From Daucus carota subsp. sativus (lineage: Eukaryota > Streptophyta > Magnoliopsida > Apiales > Apiaceae), in assembly GCF_001625215.2 (NCBI RefSeq), contig NC_030387.2:10258501-10322500 (forward strand): 64,000 bases of DNA. Reading direction: 5' to 3'. Under the pieces are notes generated by a model. That model was given only the letters and a program-made list of their open reading frames with translations, did not search any database and was not told where the DNA came from. The translations under genes and the position numbers were made by a program. This document shows positions 43,548 through 56,717 of the stretch, piece after piece (positions within the stretch are counted from its first letter, which is position 1; each line of letters begins with the position of its first letter).

Positions 43548-46158
43548 TCAAGTGTTGCAGCACTGGGCTTTTCCTCGACGTTTCAATTTATCCCACAGAC
43601 ATGTCATCTGTCTTGGAGATTGGTAATGTGCTGTGAAATAATCTTCAATGCATCCAAATTGACAGAAATTCAAGCTATGAACATACTCGACGGGTTTTGA
43701 AGCATTGAATTTTCCCACCCACATTCCCATGCTCACATCCTCCATCTTGAACAACTGCATCATGTGGCAAATTAAAATTACCTGCATTAATAAAAAGCAG
43801 TGGAAAACAAACACACACTATCAAGTCAGGTAACATACCCGCAACTTATGATTCTCAAAATCCGATACAACATTATTAGCAATATCAGATGATATAATGT
43901 AACCAGGACCATTTGCATAAGGTGGATAATCTTCTTCAGGCCATTCCTGCAGGTCAATATCAGAGGAGAAAGCTAAGTCTTAGAACATATAATTTTCTAA
44001 AGAATATAGAGCTAAACTAAGCCAAGTGAAATGACATTATTTTTCTGCAGGACATATAGGCAGTTCTAATCAATTGAAAACCAGCAACTCAATTGAAAAA
44101 TCGTACCTCATCTGTAACAGCCCATTTACCATATCGGAAGGGCTTGCGATTATAATTGATGTTTCCGACATACAGGCTTCTACCTTTCCGAACTTTATTA
44201 GCTTCCCTGAGCACTGCATCGATTCTAACAAATGTATCATCATCACACTTCATAATATACTTCGCGGCCACCATGCGGACCTGAAACAAATGAAACAAAA
44301 TTAGTGAAAGGAATAGATCAAATTGTTTGGCCAAATATAATTTCATCTTGCAACTCACCCCGTACTCACAAATCGCTACAGTCTTAAGAACAACAAGGTC
44401 ATAGTTATCCATGTAAGGCACTATGACAATATCACCAAAAAATTCTGCTTCTTTCAGAAGCTCCACATTAACATCCTTTCGCTTGTGCTGCCAATAAAAC
44501 CGCAAGGTAAGGACAAACATCTTCGTGCAGGGTTAATGTGAAAATAAAAAAATAGCGGAAAATAAATGTTTACCATTGCAACAAAAAAACGAGCAACAGC
44601 ATTCATTGACTTGATCGATTCATGCTGCAACCAAGACTTCCTCACAGCCATCCTCTCGGCAAAATGATTGCCTGCTGAAAGAATACCAATAAAAATTTCA
44701 ACAGCTGAATCAGGGAGAGGTGGCGCCTGCCACTTGGGAACCATCTCAAGAGGCCTCTGGGGATCAAAACTCGAATGAGTTGTAGGTAAGGCAGCAGCAA
44801 ACACGGAATGCACACCAACATCCCCTTTTATAAATAGACCTGTGGCATCCTCAAGAGCGAAACCCTGTCAAGTTAACAAACACAGTCAGACTAACAGGAT
44901 AGTTCAGCCTGCACAACATTGGAAATTTTTAAGTGACCAATTCTCTTAAAACCTCGAGGTGTTAGGGAAAGGACTTTACGGAGAAAGGATTGAAATATTA
45001 AAACATTACTTACTGGGCGATAGGGAAAAGAAGAAACATGTCTTCCATCAACATTGACATGAAATCCCTCTAAGCCGGCATACAAAGTAAGAATAAACAA
45101 CTTGTCCTCAGCAAACGGGAATGGCCAATTGAGATTAACCTTCTTCGGTCGACCCATCAGCCTGTTCAACCACCAGGTGGTCTTTTCTCCTTCTGTGAGA
45201 TTTTCATCGTCCCGGATCCAATTCTCACATTTTACCTGTCCATCAACTACACAGAGCCCAAGCATCAGTATTGGCAAAAACTCCAACAATAAATCTCAAA
45301 TTTAAAGCTATAACACAAGGAAAACAAACTTTGAGATTAAGCAAACTCACCCGTTTCCTCATCTGCCGTGGACTTAATTCCAACACACCTCCATGAAGTA
45401 CCCCATTGCATCCGATAACACGTGTTCTGCTCAATCACAGGCTTTTCACTCCAATCCCCCTTCAACCGCGGATTAAAATGAAATATCCGCGGAGGATCCT
45501 CACCATCAACAGCCTTGAGTCCCTGCAACTCAACAACAAACTGTGACACCATCACATTCTCCACCTCATCCTCTTTTTTCTTCCTCCAAATTTTCGGGTC
45601 TTTTTCCAAATGCGCCCAATAAGGCCTCCCCACAACAGTAATATGCGATCCCAACGCCATTCCACACGGCATCAAAACCATTCTGCCTCTCTTCCTAAAC
45701 TCAACACCAGATAAAGACACGGACTTTGGACAAGAAACCGAAAAATTTCCTTTCTTTTTCCTGCCCAACTCAATTTTAGTCTTCCCTGACACAACATCTT
45801 CCCAATGATTCTTCCCTGCCACAAAAGCATCTCTTGCCATCTTTAGAAGCTCAGTGAAATTTTCACTTTTACTGATACTATCAAATGCAATTTCATCAAA
45901 AACAAGGCCAGAGACCTTCTTTAGCTCTCTCATTCGCCTTTCGGGTGATCGATGGACGATTGAGTTGTCGACAAAGACATTAATCTTGAGTGGACCAGTG
46001 AAGTTTATTTCAGCTGAATCAAACCCAAGACTTGACTTGAAAAGAAGCGGGATTTCAAATGTCATGATTACGAGAAACAGAAATATAATGCACATCAAGA
46101 CTTGTATCAGTTTCAGACGATTCATTGATACTAATGTATCATATTTGCCTCTCTTCAT
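43548..46158 (-). CDS. GALT: Hydroxyproline O-galactosyltransferase (GALT5/6-like)
   Basis: A type II Golgi membrane enzyme that adds the first galactose to hydroxyproline of arabinogalactan proteins. Seven exons (45351-46158, 45014-45246, 44574-44864, 44359-44487, 44107-44280, 43839-43946, 43548-43754) join in frame to 649 residues, the usual size. A short cytosolic N terminus is followed by a signal anchor at about 15-34. A galectin-like domain (about 166-345, [14 protein letters not shown] to [16 protein letters not shown]) precedes the GT31 galactosyltransferase domain, with RMAVRKSW, the metal-binding DDD at 500-502 ([10 protein letters not shown]) and [10 protein letters not shown] at 586-595. 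Galectin plus GT31 is specific to the GALT2-6 group; the N terminus (YDTLVS, LTFEIP-like) points to GALT5/6. The 5' leader has a long CT-rich microsatellite. Confidence 0.93.
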
Positions 46159-46161
46159 AGC

Positions 46162-46290
46162 TGAGAGAGACAGAGAGTGGGCGAGAGAGGGAGATAGGGA
46201 GGGAGAGGGAGGGAGGGAGAGAGAGAGGGGGGGGGGGAGCTAGTTCATAGCTCAATGAGAGAGAGAGAGAGAGAGAGAGTTTATAGCTCA
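46162..46290. repeat. GA/CT-rich microsatellite in the 5' leader of GALT
   Basis: Runs of GAGA, GGGA and an 11-12 G tract, broken by AGCTAGTTCATAGCTCAATGA. The phrase TAGCTCAATGA occurs twice (about 46247 and 46284), so the GA block has been partly duplicated. Read on the gene strand this is a CT-rich leader directly before the ATG, a pattern known to affect plant promoter activity. Confidence 0.8.
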
Positions 46291-46616
46291 ATGACTAATG
46301 TATGCTCTACTACTTAGAGAATGTGGAGTGTGTGTATTGCAAGTATATATAGAGATGTGTGTTGTGTACGTATTGGGGGAGGGGGAGACAAAGATTGTGT
46401 CACCGGAGAAAACTGAGGGTATAAACAGTAGGGTATAGGGCTGCACCAGTTTCTTTAGTTAAGTAACTTTTCGACTTAAACGAAGAAGTTACTGGCATAT
46501 TAATGCACTGACGGTCTTTTTAGGAGTGACAAACAGTTCTTTAACTGCTTTTGATAAGTTGTCGTGGTCGATAATACTTATACCAAACATGGCCTAAATA
46601 TAAGAGGAAATTAATA

Positions 46617-47190
46617 CTCCCTCTGTCCCTCTCATTTCTTTACGGTTACTATTTTGGGATGTCCCTCTCATTTCTTTACGTTACTATAAATAGTAAGTTT
46701 TTCCCATCATTACACCCACTATCTCATACTCCCTCCGTCCCTCCCATTTCTTATCAAATGGGTTGGGCACGGAGGTTAAGAAATATGTATAAAGTAGTGA
46801 AAAAGAGGAAGAAAAGTGGGTGAAGTGGTGGGACCCATTGATTTTTAATGTATAAAAAGAAGATAGTGGAGTAAAAGTAGTGTGAAAAGGAAAGAAAAGT
46901 GGAGAAGTGGTGGGACCCATTAACTATTTTTGGTAAGTTTTGAAATGTAAAGAATTGGATGAGACACCCCAAAAAGGAAAGTGTAAAGAAATGGAAGGGA
47001 TGGAGGGAGTATTTAACAATAAAAACTACTATTACACCCACTACTTTCCTCCACCATCTCAAATTTATTATTAAATATTGATAGGTCCCACCACTTTACC
47101 CACTTTTCATCTAACTTTACTCATTTTTCATACATTGTCTTGGTTTCCGTGTCCCCCTCCAATGTAAACAATTGAGGGGGACGGAGGGAG
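46617..47190. mobile_element. Stowaway MITE with a second Stowaway inside
   Basis: Outer ends CTCCCTCTGTCCCTC (after TA at 46615-46616) and GACGGAGGGAG (before TA at 47191-47192). The inner copy at 46729-47009 has its own CTCCCTCCGTCCC and ATGGAGGGAG ends with TA on both sides. It lies about 460 bp upstream of the GALT start. Confidence 0.85.
46729..47009. mobile_element. Inner Stowaway MITE
   Basis: Closely similar to the outer element at 60533-61050 and to 55234-55513 (shared GGTCCCACCACTTC and CCTCCGTGCCCAACCCA blocks, inverted here). Short frames in it are non-coding. Confidence 0.85.
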
Positions 47191-47192
47191 TA

Positions 47193-48070
47193 ACAGTTTC
47201 CTATGAGGTCAAACCCAATGAATAAATATTTAATTTAAACATGTCTAAGTCTAACATTAAGAAGTAAAATTTATTTTATTTTCTCTCATTCTTACTGAAA
47301 GTAGAAAGCTGAAATTGGTGGTCAAATTTTAAACTTTTTTATATTTTGATTTTCAGAATTATTTTATTTCGACGAACAAATGATATTATTAAGACAAAAC
47401 ATTTAACAAAACAAGTATTGAACTTCAATCGAAACAAATCCTTAAACTGTCAATTACAACGTGATCGTGAAACAAAAAACGAGCTGCACGATCACAAAAA
47501 ACGAGCTGACTAGATAGCCGTAATCTTTTCAAATCCTTTTAACATATAGAATATCAAATTCTTTAATATAAAAAGTATTACAATTACATTTCGAGTAATC
47601 CAACTTACATTAAATGTGAAATTAGTGGCATCATAATTGGCCTTCACATAAATACCACATGTAACCCAATGTTCAGAACTATCACTTACATAGACTGATA
47701 TTGAAACAACAAAGGCCCCAAATTATGAACAACTTCTTATTGTGAAATGTGAGTTCTTATGGTATACATCACCGTCCCCGAATTGAAGTAAGCCTTGTAG
47801 ATCTCCTAAAATACCATATAAATCCTTCTTAGAAAAACAACTAAAACTCGTACAAAAGCACACAAATATATCAAAACGTAACACAGTAACATCCCAAAAA
47901 GATGAGGCACGACTAACAACCTTGATAACAAGGTACTCAGCAAGATCTCACTCAAAAAAAAAAAAATAGATCTAGACTTTATTTAAAAAGTGGTAAATAG
48001 AAGAGTGGATGGAAGAGCGAAAGGGTTTAATAAGATTTAGAAAGTGGAGAAGTGAAGACTAAGAAATCTA
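47193..48070. other. Spacer, possible old retroposon
   Basis: No gene. On the minus strand a poly(A)-like tract is absent, but a 12-A run on plus at about 47958 and the style of the sequence (ACGAACAAATGATATTATTAAG at the left) recall family R. Not enough for a call. AAAACGAGCTG is repeated at about 47478 and 47500. Confidence 0.35.
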
Positions 48071-48082
48071 ATTAAGGAAGTC

Positions 48083-51000
48083 GAAGGCCTTTCAGGTGGG
48101 TTGGTGTTGTCTTGAGGAAACAAGCATGGTAGTTAAATTAGCTACGTTTAGCATTCTTAATTGGATTTGGCTTCATGGGTCATTTACAGCACAGCCATTG
48201 ATAGAATTTTGTTGTGTCACCGTTTACATGCCACAAAAAAAAAGTGACGGCATAAAATTTGGCATGATCTCTATTCCTTACAGAAACGGTATTTTGCAAT
48301 GCTAATTTGTATCACAGCTGACTTCAACTACATATTATCAGAACAAGATAGAATTAATTGTCAATATCGGAAAGCGGATACAAAAGAATTGCAAGATTTC
48401 ATGGAAAAGACGGGATCGTGGGATGTTCCCATTCTACAAGGAGATTATACTTGGTTTGATCCTGATGGTAAGTGTAGTATACTGGACCGGGCTCTTGTTA
48501 ATCATTTGTGGCGTAATCATGGTGACTGGGTCTTGGCGTCGCAAGGTAGAAAATTTTTGGATCACGCGGTTATTCTTCTTAGTCAAAAATGGCATGGACT
48601 AGGGATGCAAACCTTTCAAAGTATTTAATGCTGGGTTGGAAAACGAGGGGTTTCTTCAAATGTTTAGTGATCATTATGCGACATTATAAGGTTCAAATTT
48701 AAACATTCATGGTAAGTTGAAATCTTTACGTTTAGCAGTGAAGGGCTGGTATCATGCATGCAAGAATACTACCAATTTGATAAAAAATCTGGAAGCATAG
48801 AGAGATGCCTTGGTAGGAGTGAAGGGTTCTCTAGCTGAAGTCAGGATGTAGAAGCTAAATTGCATGAGTTGTATAGAGAACAAGAACAAATTCTATGTTA
48901 AAAGGCAAAGATTAATTGGGATATGCATGGGGATGGAAATACAAATTTTTTTAATCGAGTGGTATAATATAAGTTGAAGCAGAATCAAGTTAGAGGTGTT
49001 ATGCATAATGGAAGCTGGTATCACACTCCTAAGCAAATCAAACAAATTTTCTTTGAATATTTCGAAGGCTTTTTCAACAAACATCAAGTAGAAATCATCT
49101 TTGGGGTGGAAAAATCTGATTTCCAGCCACTCGAGTCCGGACAAAGCAGAAAAGCTGGAGCAAAATTTTTCTTTGGAGGAGCTATATGGAGCATTGATGA
49201 GCATGAACTCTAATAAGTATCCAATTCCAGATGGTATCTCAATGAGTACATTAAGAAAATGTGGTTTATAATGCACAAGGATGTCCTGAGTATGGCTGAT
49301 GAATTCTGCAACAGAGGTAAGCTTTCTAAAGGCCTCAACTCTTCTTTCATTTGCTTGATAACAAAAAAAGAAGTGCCATCCTCAGTTACAAATTATCGTC
49401 CAATTATTTTGATAAATTGTGTTCTCAAGATTCTCTTAGAGGCTCTGTCTCTGCGTCTAGGTCTATGTTTATCAACATTAATTGCAGATGTTCAGTCAGG
49501 TTTCATGAAAAATAGAAGCATTATGGATAGTTTCTTAATAACTCAGGAGGTCGTTCATAGATTAAAATCCAAAAAAGTTCAAGGATTTATTTTAAAACTG
49601 GATTTTGAGAAAGCGTTTGATTCGGTAAACTGGAATTTTTTATTTAAACTTCTTCGGGCATTTGATTTTTGTGTGAAGTGGACACAATGGATCAAACTAA
49701 TTCTCAAAAGTACTCGTATGTCAGTCCTAGTTAACGATAGCCCTACACGGGAGTTTGGTATGGCTCGTGGACTGAGACAAGGCGACCCAATGTCGCCTAT
49801 GCTATTTAATTTAGTGGCAGAATTTCTTCACTTGCTACTCGAGAAAGCAACAAAGCCGGGTGTCTTTAAAGGCTTGTACTAGGTAAAAGTCCACCAATTT
49901 CTAACGTCCAATACGCAGATGATACAATTCTATTTTTTGAAAATTCAACAATTGCTTGTCGAGGTGTGAAGATAATTCTTCTACTATTTCAAGTACTCTC
50001 AGGCCTTAAAGTAAATTTTAGTAAAAGTGTACTGTACGCACGTGATCCAACGGCTGCATTGGTATACGATTGTGCTCAGATTCTAGTCTGCAAGAGTGGC
50101 ACTTGGCCCTTTACCTATGTTGGATATCAAGTTGGTGCACCTCCTAAAAGGAAAAACTTTTGGAGGCCTATTTTCAAGAAAGTTAAAACATGATTATGCA
50201 CATGGAAATGTCATGTTTTAAACAAGGCGGGTAGAAACTCTCTGCTCAAATCAACTCTCAATAATCAACATGTGTACTGGTTTAGTGTCTTGATCAAAAC
50301 ATCTTCGGAGATCCTACAAGCCATTGACAAACTAAGACGAGGTTTTTTCTGGAAAGAAGTACAATCAAGACAGTCCTTACAGGAAAATGCATTCAGTATG
50401 ATGGGATGTATTGTGTCGATCTAAACAGGCAGGTGGTTTAGGAATAGGTTATCTAAAGGCCAAAAACGAATCTCTTCTAGCTAAATGGTGGTGGAAGTAT
50501 AGTAAAGAAAAAGATAGTCTTTAGCGGAAAGTTATTGTTGGTAAGTATGGGGAGGACTGCTATAATGCTATACGGAATGACTGGAAATGTCGAGTTGTTA
50601 TTAAAGCCTCACCGGTTGGGAAAAGTATGGTATCAATCTCAGATGAGTGTTTTGAGAAATGCAGCACATGGAGAAATTTCAGGTGGCAGTTAGGTAACAG
50701 GAAGAAAATCGAATTCTGGCTCGATAGTTGGCATAGAGTGGGGATTTTAAAGGAACAATTACACTTGGTGTGCAGTCATGTCAGTGACAAAACCATCATA
50801 GTGTCTCAGCTTCTTACATATTGCAAGAAAGTCCCTGGTATGAGTTTTAAATTTTTGACAGACCCCTTACTCGTGGGGAAAGTCTACAAATGGATATTCA
50901 CTCAGATTGTACATGAGACTCAATTAGTGGATTGCGAGGATTCCATTACATGGTCCCCCCAATAGTAAATCAATTTCATCAGCAGCAGTCTATCAAATAT

Positions 51001-53372
51001 TGTTGGCAAATGAGACTACAAGTGAGGGGAGATGATCTTATATATGGCACCTAAAACTGCTCAATAGGATTAAGCTCTTTTTATGGCAGGGAGAACGGAG
51101 ATCACTTCCCACAAATAAAATTCTACAGAAATGCTCCATCTTGCGTGACAGCATCTGTAAATGGTGTGCTAGCAGTATAGAGACACGGAATCATTTATTT
51201 TTCAGTGTGAGTTAGCTAACCTAGGTTGGCAGATGCTTCAGAAGTGGGTTGAAGTAGACATTCCGCATGATGAGCACTCAGGTTTTCTCGAGTGTTTTAT
51301 CACATTAAAGTCTATGTAAAAAACATTCGTGGCAATATCTGTCTTGCATCCCTGTTTTGGTCTATCTGGGTTGCTCGTAGTGAATTAGTTTTTAAGAATA
51401 TACGGATTTCAGCTCAGGGCTTGGAGTTGGCAATTAAATATCGAGCATTTTCTTGGGCCAGAGCTGCTGGGTTGGTTTCTTCCAGTTCACAAAGTAGTTG
51501 GGCTCACTCCCTAACCTACTGAATTCAAATTCAGGCGCGTAAAGATTTTAATACCTGGCTTCTAAATTCGGCTTCTATATATCATTATATGGATTTTATT
51601 CGTTTCTTAAGAACTCTCAAGGTCAGTCTCTTGCAAGAGTTGGTGGTTTTATCATAAGCAAAAGAAGACTTTGTCAGATGGTTTTTTCAGGTCTTGTGAT
51701 AGTTTCATCTAGGTATGAAGCTGAAGTCAAAGCCTTGTCAACAATGATGCACCATTTACATCATAATAAATAGGTATTCGATCGTGCATTGATTAACAAT
51801 TTCTTGTAATATAAAAGTAGAGTCTATTGAGATGTAATTTTTAATGAGCTGATTAATAAATACTTCATCCATCAAATTGCTCTATTCCATATTCCATGAC
51901 ATTTAAGTAGTTTAGCCGATTATATTGCTAAGAAGGGTATGAGAAGGAAAGATATGATTGCTGTTTGGAGTTTGCATTAAGTGTATCTTGCAAATGTGGC
52001 GCGAGACTTAGGAGTATTTATCAATTTTGTAGTTAATATCTTCAAAGTACTCGTTGGCTTAGCAATTTATTTTCACATGTCAACTCAGGTCTTCAATGTC
52101 AACCCTTCTGCCCAATGCACGTAAGCCTAAACCATTATGATCATGAGCTTTCTTGTGCAGCAGCAGAAAATATTGAAGGTAATGCATTTAAAATTTAATA
52201 AACGCATAGATTTTTGTTAAGATTTGCAAGGCAGAGTTTCTGGTTAGCAGTATATGAAGACAGCAGATTTCACTTAGCAGCCGCACATTTCTCCTTTCTT
52301 TGTTCACTTATGGCGCTTCATAGGGTATCTCCAAACCCTGGAACACTCAAAATAGATGTCCACAGTGTGCACTCTAATCTCCCTTCGGCTCTAGGAAATA
52401 CCTCCGGCATCGGTGCAGTGTATCGAAACTCTTCTGGCTTGCCGCGACATGTAACAGTAGGCATCATTCCCAATTTGTCAAGGTTGGGAACGGAGCTCTA
52501 GGCTGTCTATGCTCCGTTGAGGAGAGCAATGGTCAAAGGCTATGATTCCGTCATCATCGAGATGGACAACCTCGACGCTTATCAAGTGATCAGGGATTTC
52601 AATATGCCTGGTGCACCAGCGCAGGTCTTTGATTCGGTCTCACAAATCACTATCCTTTTGAAGGACCGTCGATGGGTTTGTGTGTTGGCGTATGTATTTC
52701 TAGCTCGAAATCATGTGGCTCGATTTCTAGTAAGGCTGGGTAAGGATGTATGTGACCGTTTGTACATACTAAATCACATGATTGATCCTATGGCAGAACT
52801 TATCAACTGGGATATGAGATTGGGAGTGGATCACCCGGACTATATGGACGTGGTGATCTCTGATGATGCTCCGAATCCGGTCAATTTCAAAGTTGCAGTA
52901 GGCATAGCTAATCAGATCAATGGTCTTACCCTGGGCCAGGAAATTGCTCAAGGAAACATGGCGAATGGCATGCAAAATGTAGTTCCATAAGGCAATACAG
53001 TGGAAACTAACGACATGTATAATCCTCATCAAGCTCCGCCAGTGGTGTTTGACGAGCCAGTAGGTGATCATGAGGAAGAAATTCTGTCAGGTATCACAGC
53101 AGATGGTTTCCTCTTCGCCGGTGACCCGCCTCTCGAAGACATAGATTAGGGTTGCAAGCTTGTGTTTTCTCATTTTTTAGGTCAAGCTATTCTCGTAGTT
53201 ATATGTTCCAAGTTTAGCTTAATAATCAGCCTAGGTCTGTAGGTTCAAGTATGAGTTCAGTTTGCTCAGTTAGTTTGTTGGTAGGTTTGGTAGCTATCTA
53301 CTCTACTGTCTAGCTTAACTCCCATTCCTTGTTGGAGATGAGTTTTATTAATAAAAGTCTTCTTTAAAAAAA
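48083..53372 (+). mobile_element. L1-type LINE, 5'-truncated and decayed
   Basis: A non-LTR retrotransposon of 5.3 kb, flanked by ATTAAGGAAGTC (48071-48082) and ATTAAAGAAGTC (53373-53384), one mismatch, and ending in AAAAAAAA. Protein traces in order: C-terminal endonuclease (ADFNYILSEQDR, 48314 onward), reverse transcriptase (TNYRPIILINCVLKILLEAL; LKLDFEKAFDSVNWNFL; GLRQGDPMSPMLFNLV, 49379-49882) with the catalytic YADD at about 49915 in a shifted frame, a zinc-binding reverse-transcriptase tail (LFLWQGERRSLPTNKILQ, near 51080) and a plant-L1 RNase H domain (52314-52990). ORF1 and the start of the endonuclease are missing, and many stops and shifts show it is dead. Confidence 0.9.
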
Positions 53373-53384
53373 ATTAAAGAAGTC

Positions 53385-54230
53385 AAATTTCAAAACATGC
53401 TTTATCTAGATAGTTTTATTTCTGAAATTATAATAATGTTGTTTGATGGTCAGAGTTTTAAATTTACAATATGGTGCTCATATATTATTTTAATTTATCG
53501 AAAAAGATGGGTAACCGTCACTTTTTTGGAAAAAGATGAGTTTTCTTTCATCAGAATAGTGGCACTTAGTCATTTCTTTGAGATATAAAACAATGTCTGG
53601 CCATCTTATTGTAAATTTAAAATTCATTTCACTAAAATATAAAAACGGATAAGTTCACACAAAAATTTATATCTTACTTTTAAAAGTATTATATCAATTT
53701 AGTTGTCACTCCAGCTACTCTTGTAAATACGATGTATGAAAAAATATATTACCAAAATAAACGTTATTTCTTGATAACGCAAATGAATTCACGATTTTGA
53801 TTAAGACAATAATAAAAACTTACATATCTTTTGTCTATTTTTCCCCCTTAACTTTCGAAGGTTGCAATTTAAGGAAAGAAAATAATAGTACATCATGATA
53901 TTTTCTATCCAATGATATAAAAATATTTAATATAGAAAAGCAAATTCCAACTTATAAAATCAATTCATCATGTATAGTCAGTATTATCATGTATTGTCTA
54001 ATGTTGTAACTGTTGTGTTACTAGTTCTCAATTTTGATGTAGATTTTTAAAAATATTCACCCCAAAATTCTTATCTCAATATAATTTAATGATGTTCATT
54101 AAAATATAATGATACACTCTATATACATCAATCATGTTGAACATATAAAATATGTTCATGATTAATTAATTATATTGACTATCATTTTAAATTTCGAATA
54201 ATATCTATTTAAGAGATTTACTTAAACTAG
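53385..54230. other. AT-rich spacer
   Basis: No gene or element recognised. Confidence 0.5.
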
Positions 54231-54304
54231 GAGCCCGTTTGGTTGAGTTTATGACTTATGACTTAACGTGACTTATGTTGTTAGTTCCCGATATAGGGGA
54301 TAAT

Positions 54305-55230
54305 TAAGCTAGAGGGGGGGGGGGTGTTTGAATAGCTTAATCGCCAATTTAAAAATAATAGTGTATTTTTAAAATATATCCCCTTTTTAAAAGCTTGTAT
54401 CAAGTGTTTTAGCAGTTATGATGTGCGGAAGTAAATAAAAAGAAAGATAATACCACACGAGCGATTTTATCCTGGTTCGCGGTGGCTAACTCAACCCTTG
54501 GAGTCCACTCACCCCTACTCCAGTCCCCGAACTCCTCCCCGGACTCGAGATTTTCTCAACTATAAAGAAACTCCTTTACAGTAGGCGGAGAAGCCTTTAC
54601 AAATATATATCTTGGAGTGTAACTTCCCATTACCTCCTCACTATAAATGTAAATTACAAGACTTGTCTTGGAGCGTAACTCCCCGTCACCTCCTCAAAAT
54701 CGTTATATCTCTCAGTGTGTATCCTTTGTTCTTCTAGCCTTAAGCGGGTCTTGGATCTTAGGTCTTAGGTCTTGGGTCTTTCCTCTTCCTCATGGTGCGA
54801 AGACGACTAACTCCCCGTTAGCTCGTCTAGGACTTGGGTCTTAGAACGAAGATCACCTCACTTCACTTTACCTCACTGCAAAATCTAGAAAACAATATCT
54901 ACGAAAAACAACCTTGGTTATGAAAAGAGTTTTGGACAAGATTAACTAGTTCGAGTTTGTCAATAATATTCTTGGTCTTAGAATATTAAAGATCAAGTGT
55001 TCTTTAAGCCTTTTTAAAGCTTAAGACCTTGAGAGTATTCTTTTTCGATAGATTTGTCTTTGTAATCGAAGAATACGTTTATCGTACAAAATCCTCCAAA
55101 TAAATGATATTCGAGTGTCTTGGAGTTTGTAGATAAATAACGTCCTTCGGGTATGATTACCTTCGAAGTGAATATAACGAAGTGTTTTAATTTACACTTT
55201 CGTTGTAAGATAACTCCTCTTTAAATATAA
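54305..55230 (+). mobile_element. Possible LTR-retrotransposon fragment (PPT plus LTR start)
   Basis: A polypurine stretch (AAGCTAGAGGGGGGGGGG, 54307-54324) is followed by TGTTTGAATAGC, the arrangement of a 3' polypurine tract and LTR start. The following 0.9 kb is comparatively GC-rich, with a TGGAG-GTAACT-CCC-CACCTCCTC unit repeated at about 54615 and 54672. No matching LTR or coding region was found, so the call is tentative. Confidence 0.35.
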
Positions 55231-55233
55231 ATA

Positions 55234-55513
55234 CTCCCTCCGTCCCACCAGGTTCTTTACAGTTACCTCTTTTGGACGTCCCATCCATTTCTTTACATTA
55301 CAAAACTTTCCCAAAATAGTTAATGGGTCCCACCACTTTATCACTTTTCCTTCCTTTTCACACTACTTTTACTCCACTATCTCTCTTTTATATATTAAAA
55401 ATCGATGGTCCCACCACTTCACCCACTTTTCTTCCTCTTTTTCACTACTTTATACATATTTTTTAACCTCCGTGCCCAAACCCAATGTAAACAATTGGGT
55501 GGGACGGAGGGAG
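55234..55513. mobile_element. Stowaway MITE
   Basis: CTCCCTCCGTCCCACC after TA and GGTGGGACGGAGGGAG before TA; near-perfect TIRs. Interior as in 46729-47009 and 60533-61050. Confidence 0.9.
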
Positions 55514-55689
55514 TATCGTTTTGCACGAGAGAGAGTTCTTGACGATCTTTAAAAATTGCACAATGATATAGAGTTTTGGGCCACTAAGATTCACGATAAT
55601 ATCCGCGCTATAATATATATATATATAGTTGATTTTAGAAATACCGAGCGAATCTCGCGTGGGACAAGCTACGGGTATTTTGTGGTGTG

Positions 55690-56200
55690 TGAACAAAGCC
55701 ACTTTTTGTAAAAAAAATATTAAAACATTTAAATTTGTCTTTATATTGCATTTGATGAAAGTTATCTTGGCTGTTACTAATGATTTGTCAGAAGTTTTAA
55801 ACCAAAGAACTCAGAATATTATAATTCTCTGACAATGGTCAGAAGTATGAAGATTAAATTGCAGTTGTTAAGAGAGGAAGAATGAGAGACAATTTAATCT
55901 ATGATGTGAGAACGAATAAAGATTTTTCTCGACTTCAAAATATAGGTAATCTTTCTGTCCTGATGGTTAAGACACACAGACATACTGTTTATCCTTTAGT
56001 TTATCTTCTTGTTGAGTTATCTCTTGTTTTACTCATTGTCACTGCTACTGTTGATAGAGTTTTTTCTGCTATGAAAAGGAGGGGATATGCATGACTGAAT
56101 GATAGCATAACGATATATATAAAGCTATTTTTGCAATTGTGGATAACGAAATATTTCAGACCCCCTAAATTTTAGTACTGATTCCGCCACGGATAACTGG
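55690..56200 (+). pseudogene. hAT transposase relic, C-terminal part
   Basis: Remains of a hAT-family (TTF-type) transposase. A segment reading FKFVFILHLMKVILAVTNDL (near 55730-55790) and the C-terminal dimerisation region RHTVYPLVYLLVELSLVL then ATVDRVFSAMK (55977-56085) are recognisable in different frames; the usual tail (NDSI-YI-) follows after a stop. No N-terminal zinc finger or catalytic core was found. Could have belonged to an element that mobilised the local hAT MITEs, but that is not shown. Confidence 0.75.
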
Positions 56201-56717
56201 CATTACATAATGACAAAAATACAAGCAATGCAGTTGCTTAACTTATTGAAAGAACGATGAGTCCACGATCTGACTGCCATGAACTTGAAATTTGATTGTG
56301 GTTGTGGACTAGCCAACCTTTTTCGATTAGCTGGAAATTTTAGAATTTTAGGGCAAATTTTCACTTCATTGTTTGCAACGTTTCAAGTCTTCGTATTTAG
56401 GTTATGGCCCAGAAAACATCTGTTAAACGTATTACACAATTATTTCATTTTTATCCACTTAAAATCTAGAGTTGAATTAGGTTTTACCCATTTATTAATC
56501 AATTATTTAAAGGTTTTGAGTACACACCTATGAAGTAGACACCGGGGAAATTTGTTTAAACTTTTTTGTTTACGCTAATCTTTGAAGAAAATAATAAATT
56601 TTGTAATAACGAAATTGGACTTTTGTTAACTTGAATATTCTAATTAATAAAATAGTGATTTTATTATAGAATGAGCAATTGCGAAAATAAATCTGTATAT
56701 GTATTCCAAAAACATGT
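56201..56717. other. Spacer
   Basis: No supported gene; the 84-codon frame at 56279-56533 has no recognisable content. Confidence 0.45.
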
